Source of the DNA: Dehalococcoidia bacterium
Lineage (GTDB): Bacteria > Chloroflexota > Dehalococcoidia > SAR202 > UBA11138
Reading direction: 5' to 3'
DNA length: 7,886 nucleotides
Assembly (NCBI GenBank): GCA_012270665.1
Contig: JAAXHY010000370.1
Location: 1-7,886 of the forward strand
Each line of letters opens with the position of its first letter. Position 1 is the stretch's first letter. Below the pieces are notes generated by a model. The model was not told the origin of the DNA. It worked only from the letters and a program-made list of their open reading frames with translations, and did no database searches. Shown here in pieces: positions 1-5,383 of this stretch. A program made the position numbers and the translations under genes.

Positions 1-124
1 TGTTTGCCTGGCTGGGCAATTTCCGTCGGCTGGTGGTCAGATATGAATATCATCCTGAAAACTACTTGGGATTGGTCCATCTTGGGTGCATAATTATACT
101 CCTTAGATATTTATGAGATGACTT
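1..124 (+). mobile_element. Right end of an IS5-type insertion sequence (edge approximate)
   Basis: The transposase C-terminus reaches base 116, so the end of the element should lie shortly after it. A CTAG at 125-128 fits the YTAR target preferred by IS5-group elements and would put the last element base near 124. The inward end would then read GAAGTCATCTCAT on the minus strand. The left inverted repeat and second target copy are outside the window, so the boundary is inferred. Confidence 0.45.
3..116 (+). CDS. IS5-family transposase, C-terminal fragment (partial, runs off left edge)
   Basis: Reading from base 3 gives 37 codons and a TGA at 114-116. The peptide starts [17 protein letters not shown] and ends in a hydrophobic stretch, [11 protein letters not shown]. 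The phrase F(A/S)WL..FRRL..RYE followed by a short hydrophobic tail is characteristic of the C-terminus of DDE transposases of the IS5 family, just after the catalytic glutamate helix. Only the tail is visible; the DDE residues and the other end of the element lie left of the window. The fragment runs toward, and overlaps by 6 bp, the 3' end of the restriction-endonuclease-like frame on the opposite strand. This suggests the element is inserted in that gene. Family assignment is from recognised motif pattern, not from a search. Confidence 0.75.
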   Translation, partial: FAWLGNFRRLVVRYEYHPENYLGLVHLGCIIILLRYL

Positions 125-551
125 CTAGGCTTTCGTTCAGATCCAGGCGGACTGTTACATTCCCAAGAGTCAGTGACAGATCAATGTTCACCTTATCGTC
201 ACTCAGCGAGTCAACCAGTTCGAGAAATTTGTCGTAATGGTCCAGAGCTTCTTCGATAACTATCTCTCTTCTTGCTGATTTGTGTTTGTTTGTAATGGTC
301 TTCATATTCAGACCACCATTCATCGCAAATTCCTGCTTGTCCCCACGGACATTTAAGAAATGCTGCCGATACCAGTCCGTCGTTATGTGTGTTTTCCTGA
401 TTCTGGCATGAACGACTTGTTCAAAGAATTCAAGAACGTCGCTGAGAAACTCAGCATCTATCAAATCAACGACAACATCGCGGTGATCACGACCGGCCAG
501 CACACGCCTTATCACCTCAGCAACCGCATCCCTACGAAGGGTTATCGCCAT
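111..551 (-). pseudogene. CfrBI-like type II restriction endonuclease, N-terminal remnant truncated by an IS
   Basis: The frame starts at ATG 549-551 with GAGG seven bases upstream, and ends at TAA 111-113 after 146 codons. It overlaps the end of the DNA methyltransferase gene by 10 bp, the arrangement of a translationally coupled R-M pair. The protein contains WYRQHFL near residue 61 and a segment NGGLNMKTITN near residue 79, followed by LDLNESL near the end. To my recollection these match the N-terminal half of CfrBI-family restriction endonucleases (CCWWGG cutters), which are roughly twice this length. No continuation resembling the rest of that family is found in any minus-strand frame down to base 1; the DNA there encodes a transposase tail on the other strand. 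I infer that the native gene is interrupted around residue 141 and is inactive. The alternative is a short uncharacterised protein partnered with the methyltransferase. Family identity is moderately sure, truncation is well supported. Confidence 0.6.
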
Positions 552-1738
552 CTCTTGGCCTCGTACTTGAATTCGTCCAAGCCCAAGAAGCGGACTGGCT
601 TGTCGTGTCCGACCATCCTCCCTATGTTTTCTCGGATGCGGGCAACGTAGTTTTCTTGGATTTCCGTCATGAAGAAATGTCGGTCAAGTTGCATGGCTGC
701 CTTGCCCAGGGTTCCACTGCCAGCGAACGGGTCGAACACCAAGTCCCCTACAAACGAATACAGCCTGATAACCTGATCGCACAGCCGCGATGGGAACACC
801 GCGCTGTGAACTCTATCAGTCACAGGGGCTATGTCCCATACATTAGATCTCTCGAAATCATCCGACACTAAACTCTGTGAGACTGATTCCTTTGAGTATT
901 GACGCAAGTTCCAGTCTATCAGCTTGAAGGATTTCTTCCGATACACCATCACGTATTCAGTCCGAGCGTTCGCCTTGTATGTAAGCGGCTTCCGATTCAC
1001 TTCGAACCCCGCCACCCTGTTCTTGGCGCTTTTCTCAGGTTTCGCCCAGATAATATCGTCAATGAACTCCCAGCCCATCTTCACAAGTCGGGCGTGTATA
1101 TCGAATGGTACGGGATAACGCCTGCTGGAATATTTCCTGCCGGCGCGGGGCACTATGACCGGGGATGTATTCAGTATAAAGAAGCGGCCTTCCTTGGTAA
1201 TGCGATGTACCTCAGAAAACACGCTGTCCAGAAAGTCAAGGTACTCTTGATAGTTCTTGTATATCGAGTAGTCCCGCGCGTTGTAGTAAGGTGGCGAGGT
1301 GAATGTAAGATGGATTGACCTTTCAGGAGTATGCTTTAGGGTATCCAGAACATCGCCATGTACGACTACGTTTTGCATGAAGTCAGGAGAAGCGGAGTGC
1401 GAATTTTCGTTCACGCGCCCCCTCCCCAGAACTTCTTGCTGCATGACATCTCGAATCATGTCATTAGGATGCTCACATAACGTTTCCAGGTAAATTTGAA
1501 CCGCGGGGTCTTTTCGGAAAACCAGAAGACCGCGGATCGCCTGCATCGCAATCTCAGGATTGGGCGATCCAGTATATTTGATGAGTATGTTCTTAAGCTG
1601 AGGGTCTCGCTTGCGGCCTATTGACGCCATAGCCTTCTTCTTGTCAGACGTAGAGGCGTCACTCTCCAATATGCTGAGACTGTCCTGAAGAGGGAAGTCC
1701 GCAAATCCCAACCTGTCTATGGCGCTGTCAGTGATCAT
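542..1738 (-). CDS. Beta-class DNA methyltransferase (probably N4-cytosine) of a type II R-M system
   Basis: It transfers a methyl group from S-adenosylmethionine to a base in a specific DNA site, protecting it from the partner nuclease. In the 398-residue protein the catalytic motif IV is TSPPYY at about 147-152 and the AdoMet-binding motif I is DPFAGSG at about 336-342. Motif X (HSAVFP) lies between them. The IV-before-I order defines the beta class, and SPPY is typical of N4-cytosine enzymes, although some N6-adenine enzymes also carry it. The first ~105 residues look like helical HEAT-type repeats (for example NPEIAMQAIRGLL), unusual for a small methylase. I chose ATG 1736-1738 because AAGGA lies about 10 bases upstream; an in-frame ATG at 1790-1792 would add 18 residues but has no ribosome-binding site. 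The end overlaps the endonuclease-like frame by 10 bp. Lower GC than the genes to the right suggests acquisition by transfer. Confidence 0.9.
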   Translation of the reverse strand: MITDSAIDRLGFADFPLQDSLSILESDASTSDKKKAMASIGRKRDPQLKNILIKYTGSPNPEIAMQAIRGLLVFRKDPAVQIYLETLCEHPNDMIRDVMQQEVLGRGRVNENSHSASPDFMQNVVVHGDVLDTLKHTPERSIHLTFTSPPYYNARDYSIYKNYQEYLDFLDSVFSEVHRITKEGRFFILNTSPVIVPRAGRKYSSRRYPVPFDIHARLVKMGWEFIDDIIWAKPEKSAKNRVAGFEVNRKPLTYKANARTEYVMVYRKKSFKLIDWNLRQYSKESVSQSLVSDDFERSNVWDIAPVTDRVHSAVFPSRLCDQVIRLYSFVGDLVFDPFAGSGTLGKAAMQLDRHFFMTEIQENYVARIRENIGRMVGHDKPVRFLGLDEFKYEAKRWR

Positions 1739-1843
1739 CGAATTCCGTTCCTTCGGTCTGCAGAGTCTGCTTGGCGAGTGTACGAGTTTCATAGGATAGA
1801 TTGAAAGGAGTACGAAATCCTGTTTTCTCTAGCTGAGGATGAT

Positions 1844-1873
1844 TCAGTCCCCTTTCGGTTCTTGAATTGTCAC
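1844..1873 (-). CDS. Possible 9-codon leader ORF upstream of the methyltransferase
   Basis: In the predicted leader, AGGAGG and then AAGGAAGG precede a GTG at 1871-1873 by suitable distances. The frame reads MTIQEPKGD and stops at TGA 1844-1846. The purine-rich sites are better ribosome-binding sites than anything before the methyltransferase ATG at 1792. It could be a translated leader that modulates methyltransferase expression, or chance. There is no conservation evidence. Confidence 0.2.
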   Translation of the reverse strand: MTIQEPKGD

Positions 1874-1904
1874 AGTGCCTTCCTTAGCCTCCTAACCCAG
1901 ACCG

Positions 1905-1933
1905 ATAATAGTACATAATATCTAATTCGTCAA
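1905..1933 (-). promoter_or_regulatory. Sigma-70 promoter of the methyltransferase gene
   Basis: On the minus strand TTGACG (1928-1933) is followed by exactly 17 bases and TATTAT (1905-1910). Both hexamers match the consensus at five of six positions. Transcription should start near 1898, giving a leader of about 105-160 bases before the candidate ATG codons of the methyltransferase. No second promoter of similar quality was seen between it and the gene. Confidence 0.65.
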
Positions 1934-2009
1934 CCAGATGTACGCTGCGCGAATCTGTATCAGCTTAGTCCGAGATACGATTGAGTGCGCAAAGACCCAC
2001 CAGACCTAC

Positions 2010-2084
2010 ATCCTGAATATCCTAATATCCTGCTTCTGACAAAATCACAGCCCATCACCAAAATCACACAAATCACAGTTCAGA
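2010..2084. repeat. Short-period intergenic repeat: three ATCCT units then four ATCAC units
   Basis: ATCCT occurs at 2010, 2019 and 2027 (spacing 9 and 8). After TTCTGACA (2034-2041), ATCAC occurs at 2044, 2054, 2063 and 2072 (spacing 10, 9, 9), ending with TTCAGA (2079-2084). The two half-arrays thus have parallel design: repeated short units followed by a TTC(T/A)GA closing motif. It lies in the 452-bp gap between two divergently transcribed genes (1793-2244). The rest of that gap holds the methyltransferase promoter and a 64-codon plus-strand frame (1985-2179) that runs through this repeat and looks non-coding. Similar arrays seem familiar to me from intergenic DNA of unrelated bacteria, but this is memory only. 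Confidence 0.5.
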
Positions 2085-2244
2085 TCCCACCGTCTCCCTC
2101 CCCCAGAGTCGGCAATCAAATCCGACAACCGAATACCTTAGCGCCTCTTTGGGTCCTTCGTGGATATACTGACGCCTAGAACCTATTCATAGTGTCTGTC
2201 AATTGTATTAGAATGAATTCAACTCCGATGCGCGGGCGTGGGCA

Positions 2245-2949
2245 ATGTCGTCTATCAGGGACCTATACGACCTTCAGCTTCTCGACTGGGATATCCAGAA
2301 GCGCGAGGAGGAGTTGGCCGACATCCGCGCGAAATTGGCCGACGATTCCAGACGCTTGGCGGCAAGGCGCCAACTGGACGCGCTCGAAAACAAGATGGCC
2401 GAACTCGCCAGGCCCAGAAGACAGACCGAGAACAGCATCGAGGACATCGAAAGGCGGATCGCGGAGATCGAGGTTAGGCTCTACGACGGTTCGGTCACCA
2501 ATCCCAGGGAGCTGGAGGCATACCAGGAAGAGCGCGACAACCTGACGGAGAATCGCGGCGAAGCTGAGGATAGGCTGCTCGAGATCATGATCGAGAGCGA
2601 CGACACGCAGGCCCTTCTGGATAAGGCGAGGGAGCTGTTCGAGCGCGTTGACAGCGAACGCAGCCGCGAGATTGCGAGTCTCCGGTCGCGCCACGCCGAA
2701 GCGTCCTCCGAACTGCCCGACTTCATCGAGCGCAGGGGCGAGTTGGTGTCGGAACACGCTCCGATGACCCTCGCCATCTACGAACAGGTCAGGCAGCTCA
2801 GGGGCGGACAGGGCGCCGCCCTGGTTGACAGGCGCGGCCTGTGCCAGGGGTGCAGGCTCGTCATACCCACCACCGAGCTCCAGAAAGTGCGCGCCGGGGA
2901 CGAGATAGTGCAGTGCGGAAGCTGCTCGCGCATCCTGATCCTGGAATGA
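2245..2949 (+). CDS. COG1579-type coiled-coil protein with C-terminal C4 zinc ribbon
   Basis: The 234-residue cytoplasmic protein is mostly long charged helices: residues ~8-185 are rich in Glu, Arg and Leu heptads and should form an antiparallel coiled coil, broken near residue 87 by the segment SVTNPRELEAYQEE. That NP.EL..YQ.E signature is typical of the family. The C-terminus is a zinc ribbon with CxxC pairs at Cys200/Cys203 and Cys224/Cys227. Family members include Helicobacter HP0958 (FlgZ) and chlamydial CdsZ, thought to act as scaffold or nucleic-acid-binding proteins, so the role here is unknown. ATG 2245 is the only ATG in frame after TAG 2209-2211, but it lacks a clear Shine-Dalgarno. 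The recombinase-derived gene begins 31 bp downstream and probably shares its transcript. Confidence 0.88.
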   Translation: MSSIRDLYDLQLLDWDIQKREEELADIRAKLADDSRRLAARRQLDALENKMAELARPRRQTENSIEDIERRIAEIEVRLYDGSVTNPRELEAYQEERDNLTENRGEAEDRLLEIMIESDDTQALLDKARELFERVDSERSREIASLRSRHAEASSELPDFIERRGELVSEHAPMTLAIYEQVRQLRGGQGAALVDRRGLCQGCRLVIPTTELQKVRAGDEIVQCGSCSRILILE

Positions 2950-2980
2950 CTACTGACAACCAACCACTAAAGACTAAGAC

Positions 2981-4339
2981 ATGAGAGCGCTGGGATACTT
3001 CAGGGCCGACGCCCCGACCACAGTTAAAGATAACGGCAAGTCGCGCGAGGAATTCGAGTCCGAATTCCAGGACTACTGCTACGTCAATCTCCACCAGCCG
3101 GTGGAGATCTTCGGCGACCTGTCGCCGGCGGACGATGGCAAGTACCCCGAATACGAAAGGCTGCTGAGCTACATCCGGGAATCCGGCTCGGAGTTCCTGG
3201 TCACCGTGCCGGACGCCACGCACCTGGGCAGCGACCTGGAGACAGTCGCGCGTTCATTTCTGGCTCTGGAGAATATGGGAAGCAAGGTCTCCTGCCAGGA
3301 CGACGATATGCCCGACCCACTCCAGAACGCGCTGGTTGCCCTGGGCGCTCCGGGCGTGTCGAGCGAGCGCGGCGAGAAGATCCGAATGTCCATGCAGAAC
3401 AGGGCGCTCAGCGGCAAGGGACTGGGCAGGCCGCCCTACGGCTACCGTAACGGCGAGGACGGAGTGCTTGAGATCGTCAAAGAGGAAGCCCCCGTCGTGG
3501 AGCTCATCTTCCGGCTGTACACCAGGGACAGGATGGGAATGAGGCTCATCGTCCAGCATCTGAACGAGCGAGGGATAACCACGCGCAGGGGCGGAAACTG
3601 GAATGTCGTCAGCATAAGGGACATTCTGAAGAACACAGTCTATATCGGCACCTACACGCGGTTCGGTCTGCGGTTGCCCGGAAGCCACGAGGCCATCATC
3701 CCGCGCGACGTGTTCCGGGAGGCCCAGGACATCGTGAGAGAGCGTCGTCCGCTGGGCAGAGTGTCCCGGCCTGAGCCGTATCTTCTGTCCGGCATCGCCT
3801 TCTGTGAGTCCTGCGGCAACAAGATGATGGGCGTAACGCGCCGGCAGCTATGGCGCAACAAGGACGGCAATCGCAGCCGCGCCACCTACCGCTACTACCA
3901 ATGCCAGTCCCGGAACAACCAGAGCGTGTGCGGCTATCACACATGGCGCGAGGCCGACCTGGAAGGCGCGGTGCTCGCCCAGATTCCGCTCGCCATCGAG
4001 ACGAGAGCGCTCCGCAGGCTGGCTTACCGGAACGGGGGAGACGAGTCCGAGCAGGCCCTGAAGAAGATATGGGAAGAGAGGGTGAAGAACGCCGAGCGCA
4101 GGTTCTCCCAGACCCTTCGCAAGACCGCCTCCGGCGCGCTTCAGACCGACCAGCTTGAACGCGTGCTCGCCGAACTGGACAAGGCCAGGGCGCTGGCCGA
4201 AAAGTCCGACCAGCCCGTGGACGTGAGCGACATGCTGGAGAAGTGGAACGAACGTGACTTCGACCAAAAGCGCGACTTCCTGCTGACACACGTCGCGCGC
4301 GTCGAGGTCAGCGATCACATGGCCCGCATCGTAGCGTGA
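2981..4339 (+). CDS. Large serine recombinase-like protein with degenerate catalytic site
   Basis: The 452-residue protein has the domain order of a large serine recombinase. Residues 1-~140 form a resolvase-like domain, ~148-260 a Recombinase domain (GRPPYGYR at 149-156; LNERGITTRRGG; ILKNTVYIG). Next is a zinc beta-ribbon with Cys275, Cys278, Cys308 and Cys317, then a coiled coil near 345-430. Aligned by eye to gamma-delta resolvase, Tyr6, Arg8, the Asp of FGD (Asp46) and the ER pair (129-130) are kept. The nucleophilic serine is Asp10, the Arg of the DRxGL motif is Tyr55, and the DRLxR motif has become HLGSD (81-85). Active recombinases need these residues, so strand exchange is unlikely. 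DNA binding could remain intact. No strong ribosome-binding site precedes ATG 2981; coupling to the upstream zinc-ribbon gene, 31 bp away, is plausible. GC content and codon use match the housekeeping neighbours, not the AT-rich island. Confidence 0.88.
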   Translation: MRALGYFRADAPTTVKDNGKSREEFESEFQDYCYVNLHQPVEIFGDLSPADDGKYPEYERLLSYIRESGSEFLVTVPDATHLGSDLETVARSFLALENMGSKVSCQDDDMPDPLQNALVALGAPGVSSERGEKIRMSMQNRALSGKGLGRPPYGYRNGEDGVLEIVKEEAPVVELIFRLYTRDRMGMRLIVQHLNERGITTRRGGNWNVVSIRDILKNTVYIGTYTRFGLRLPGSHEAIIPRDVFREAQDIVRERRPLGRVSRPEPYLLSGIAFCESCGNKMMGVTRRQLWRNKDGNRSRATYRYYQCQSRNNQSVCGYHTWREADLEGAVLAQIPLAIETRALRRLAYRNGGDESEQALKKIWEERVKNAERRFSQTLRKTASGALQTDQLERVLAELDKARALAEKSDQPVDVSDMLEKWNERDFDQKRDFLLTHVARVEVSDHMARIVA

Positions 4340-4344
4340 GCGGC

Positions 4345-4371
4345 TTTGTGCGAAATCCGATTTCGCACAAA
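4345..4371. terminator. Perfect 12-bp hairpin between convergent genes
   Basis: TTTGTGCGAAAT (4345-4356) and its exact reverse complement (4360-4371) flank a 3-base loop, CCG. It starts 5 bp after the recombinase-like stop codon and ends 10 bp before the stop of the opposite gene, the usual place for a bidirectional terminator. No T tract follows on either strand beyond the arm itself, so intrinsic termination may be weak. A protein-binding palindrome is an alternative. Confidence 0.5.
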
Positions 4372-4381
4372 TGTTGTCTCG

Positions 4382-5128
4382 CTAGTTGGGCAACTCCAAC
4401 TCCGGCGATCTCGACCAGAACACCTTCGTTTTCTGGTTGACGCCGAGCGGCTTGGGGCTGTCTTCCGTAAGGATGTCCCCAATCCTGTTGTCTATGTAAA
4501 CACTAGAGATAGCTGCGTAGGCGGGTACCCCGGTAAACCGGGTGATATACTCAGCGTGACGTATCGCCCTATCCGTATCACGGCTATCCGCTGTGTAAGA
4601 GATTTCCACGATGACGTAGTGGACCGTATCATCGTAGTCCGTAGCCTCGATCACGAGGTCTGTGCGTCGGAACCTCCTCATGTTATCGCGTGAAATTCCG
4701 GTTGCTCGCCCCTCTCGGACTGCTTCATCCGCGATTGCGACCACGTCATTGCGTTCCAGGGATTTCTTCCATTCCAGACCCATATCGCTGGCGATAACAG
4801 GCGCGTCCTCACGAACTGCTCTCTCCATGAGCAACCCCTTCACCTCACCTATGTTGTCTGCATTGCGCCTGACGCCGGTGCGTATCTCGCCCATCTCGCC
4901 GCGTATCTCGCCCATCTCGCCGCGTATCTCGCCCATCTCGCCGCGTATCTCGCCCGTCTCGCCGCGTATCTCGCCCGTCTCGCCGCGCATCTCAGATACA
5001 AATGCGTCGAATACCGCAGGCAGCGCCAGCAATTCTTGGGTCAGCAACTCACGCATCACTGCATTCCGGAATTCGTCGTTTTCCTGCAGCAACGCCACCA
5101 AGTCATCGGCTGTATTGATTGTAGTCAC
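4382..5128 (-). CDS. Coiled-coil protein with 7-residue repeats and a PD-(D/E)XK-like C-terminal domain
   Basis: The 248-residue protein begins with a helical segment (1-46). Five copies of RGE(T/M)GEI follow (48-82), continuing as a likely coiled coil to ~100, then a mixed alpha/beta domain. The latter contains RRTDLVIEATD (154-164) and YVIVEISYTA (171-180) followed by helices with DRAIRHAEYI. This layout resembles the PD-(D/E)XK-fold proteins with N-terminal heptad repeats found in cyanobacteria, Chloroflexota and Deinococcota. Candidate acidic residues are Asp157 and Glu175, but the usual lysine two positions after the Glu is Ser177-Tyr178 territory, so nuclease activity is doubtful. Translation starts at GTG 5126-5128, supported by GAGGAG six bases upstream. 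The gene stands alone and converges on the recombinase-like gene. The function is unknown. Confidence 0.75.
   Translation of the reverse strand: MTTINTADDLVALLQENDEFRNAVMRELLTQELLALPAVFDAFVSEMRGETGEIRGETGEIRGEMGEIRGEMGEIRGEMGEIRTGVRRNADNIGEVKGLLMERAVREDAPVIASDMGLEWKKSLERNDVVAIADEAVREGRATGISRDNMRRFRRTDLVIEATDYDDTVHYVIVEISYTADSRDTDRAIRHAEYITRFTGVPAYAAISSVYIDNRIGDILTEDSPKPLGVNQKTKVFWSRSPELELPN
4883..4987 (-). repeat. Five tandem 21-bp repeats inside the coiled-coil gene
   Basis: Exact 21-bp units begin at 4883, 4904, 4925, 4946 and 4967. They are identical except for one base that turns an ATG codon into ACG in the two copies nearest the 5' end of the gene (4946-4987). Each encodes RGE(M/T)GEI, one heptad, so gain or loss of units keeps the frame and lengthens or shortens the coiled coil. 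The near-identity implies recent expansion by slippage or recombination. Confidence 0.9.
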
Positions 5129-5150
5129 TTCGGGCTCCTCGGTTATCTTA

Positions 5151-5182
5151 TTTATATTGGCCTATCTGTCGCGGAAGGTCAA
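5151..5182 (-). promoter_or_regulatory. Possible promoter of the heptad-repeat gene
   Basis: On the minus strand TTGACC (5177-5182) and TATAAA (5151-5156) each match consensus at five of six positions, but the spacer is 20 bases, longer than the ideal 17. They lie 23 bases or more upstream of the GTG start. Directly beyond the -35 box sits a palindrome (5183-5196) that could be an operator. Confidence 0.3.
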
Positions 5183-5196
5183 ATATCTCAAGATAT
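5183..5196. repeat. 14-bp palindrome ATATCT-CA-AGATAT, candidate operator
   Basis: Two perfect 6-bp arms with a 2-base centre abut the candidate -35 box of the minus-strand gene and lie about 190 bp upstream of pyrD. The position suits a dimeric repressor or activator site for the minus-strand gene. It is short enough to occur by chance in AT-rich DNA. Confidence 0.25.
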
Positions 5197-5369
5197 CGGG
5201 AAGAGGATCTGCAAATGAGTTCTTGGACGAATCATGCCAGCTCTTGTGTGAAGCGTACTTTTTGCTGAAAGCGGGCCTGAGTAGAAAACTATTCGATAAG
5301 ATGCCTGATAAGAAATAGACCATAAGCTAAATTTCCTGATACTCTATGTACCACTAAGTCGCGGTTATT

Positions 5370-5374
5370 GGAGG
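5370..5374 (+). promoter_or_regulatory. Shine-Dalgarno site that fixes the TTG start of pyrD
   Basis: GGAGG, within a run GGAGGGGG, lies nine bases before the TTG at 5384. The first ATG downstream in frame would remove the conserved N-terminal helices, so the TTG start is preferred. Confidence 0.7.
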
Positions 5375-5383
5375 GGGCTCATA

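Noticed and set aside
80..106. AAGGAG followed by TATAATT and ATG on the minus strand, like a start of a new gene.
   Set aside because: The frame stops after nine codons and lies inside the transposase coding sequence.
1..110. The endonuclease frame stays open on the minus strand beyond its TAA, suggesting a single nonsense mutation in a longer gene.
   Set aside because: The plus strand of the same bases gives a clear IS5 transposase C-terminus, so the open minus frame is its antisense shadow.
1985..2179. 64-codon plus-strand frame in the intergenic region.
   Set aside because: It runs through the short-period repeat, has low-complexity Pro/Gln/Ile composition, no ribosome-binding site and no recognisable motif.
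2981..4339. Active integrase of a resident prophage or integrative element.
   Set aside because: Catalytic residues are missing, there are no phage genes nearby, and composition matches the chromosome.
4883..4987. Possible CRISPR array from regular repeats.
   Set aside because: Units are contiguous 21-bp coding repeats without spacers.
4662..5318. 218-codon plus-strand frame opposite the heptad-repeat gene.
   Set aside because: Its Ser/Pro/Ile-rich periodic sequence is the antisense of the 21-bp repeats; the minus-strand gene has the SD and domain content.
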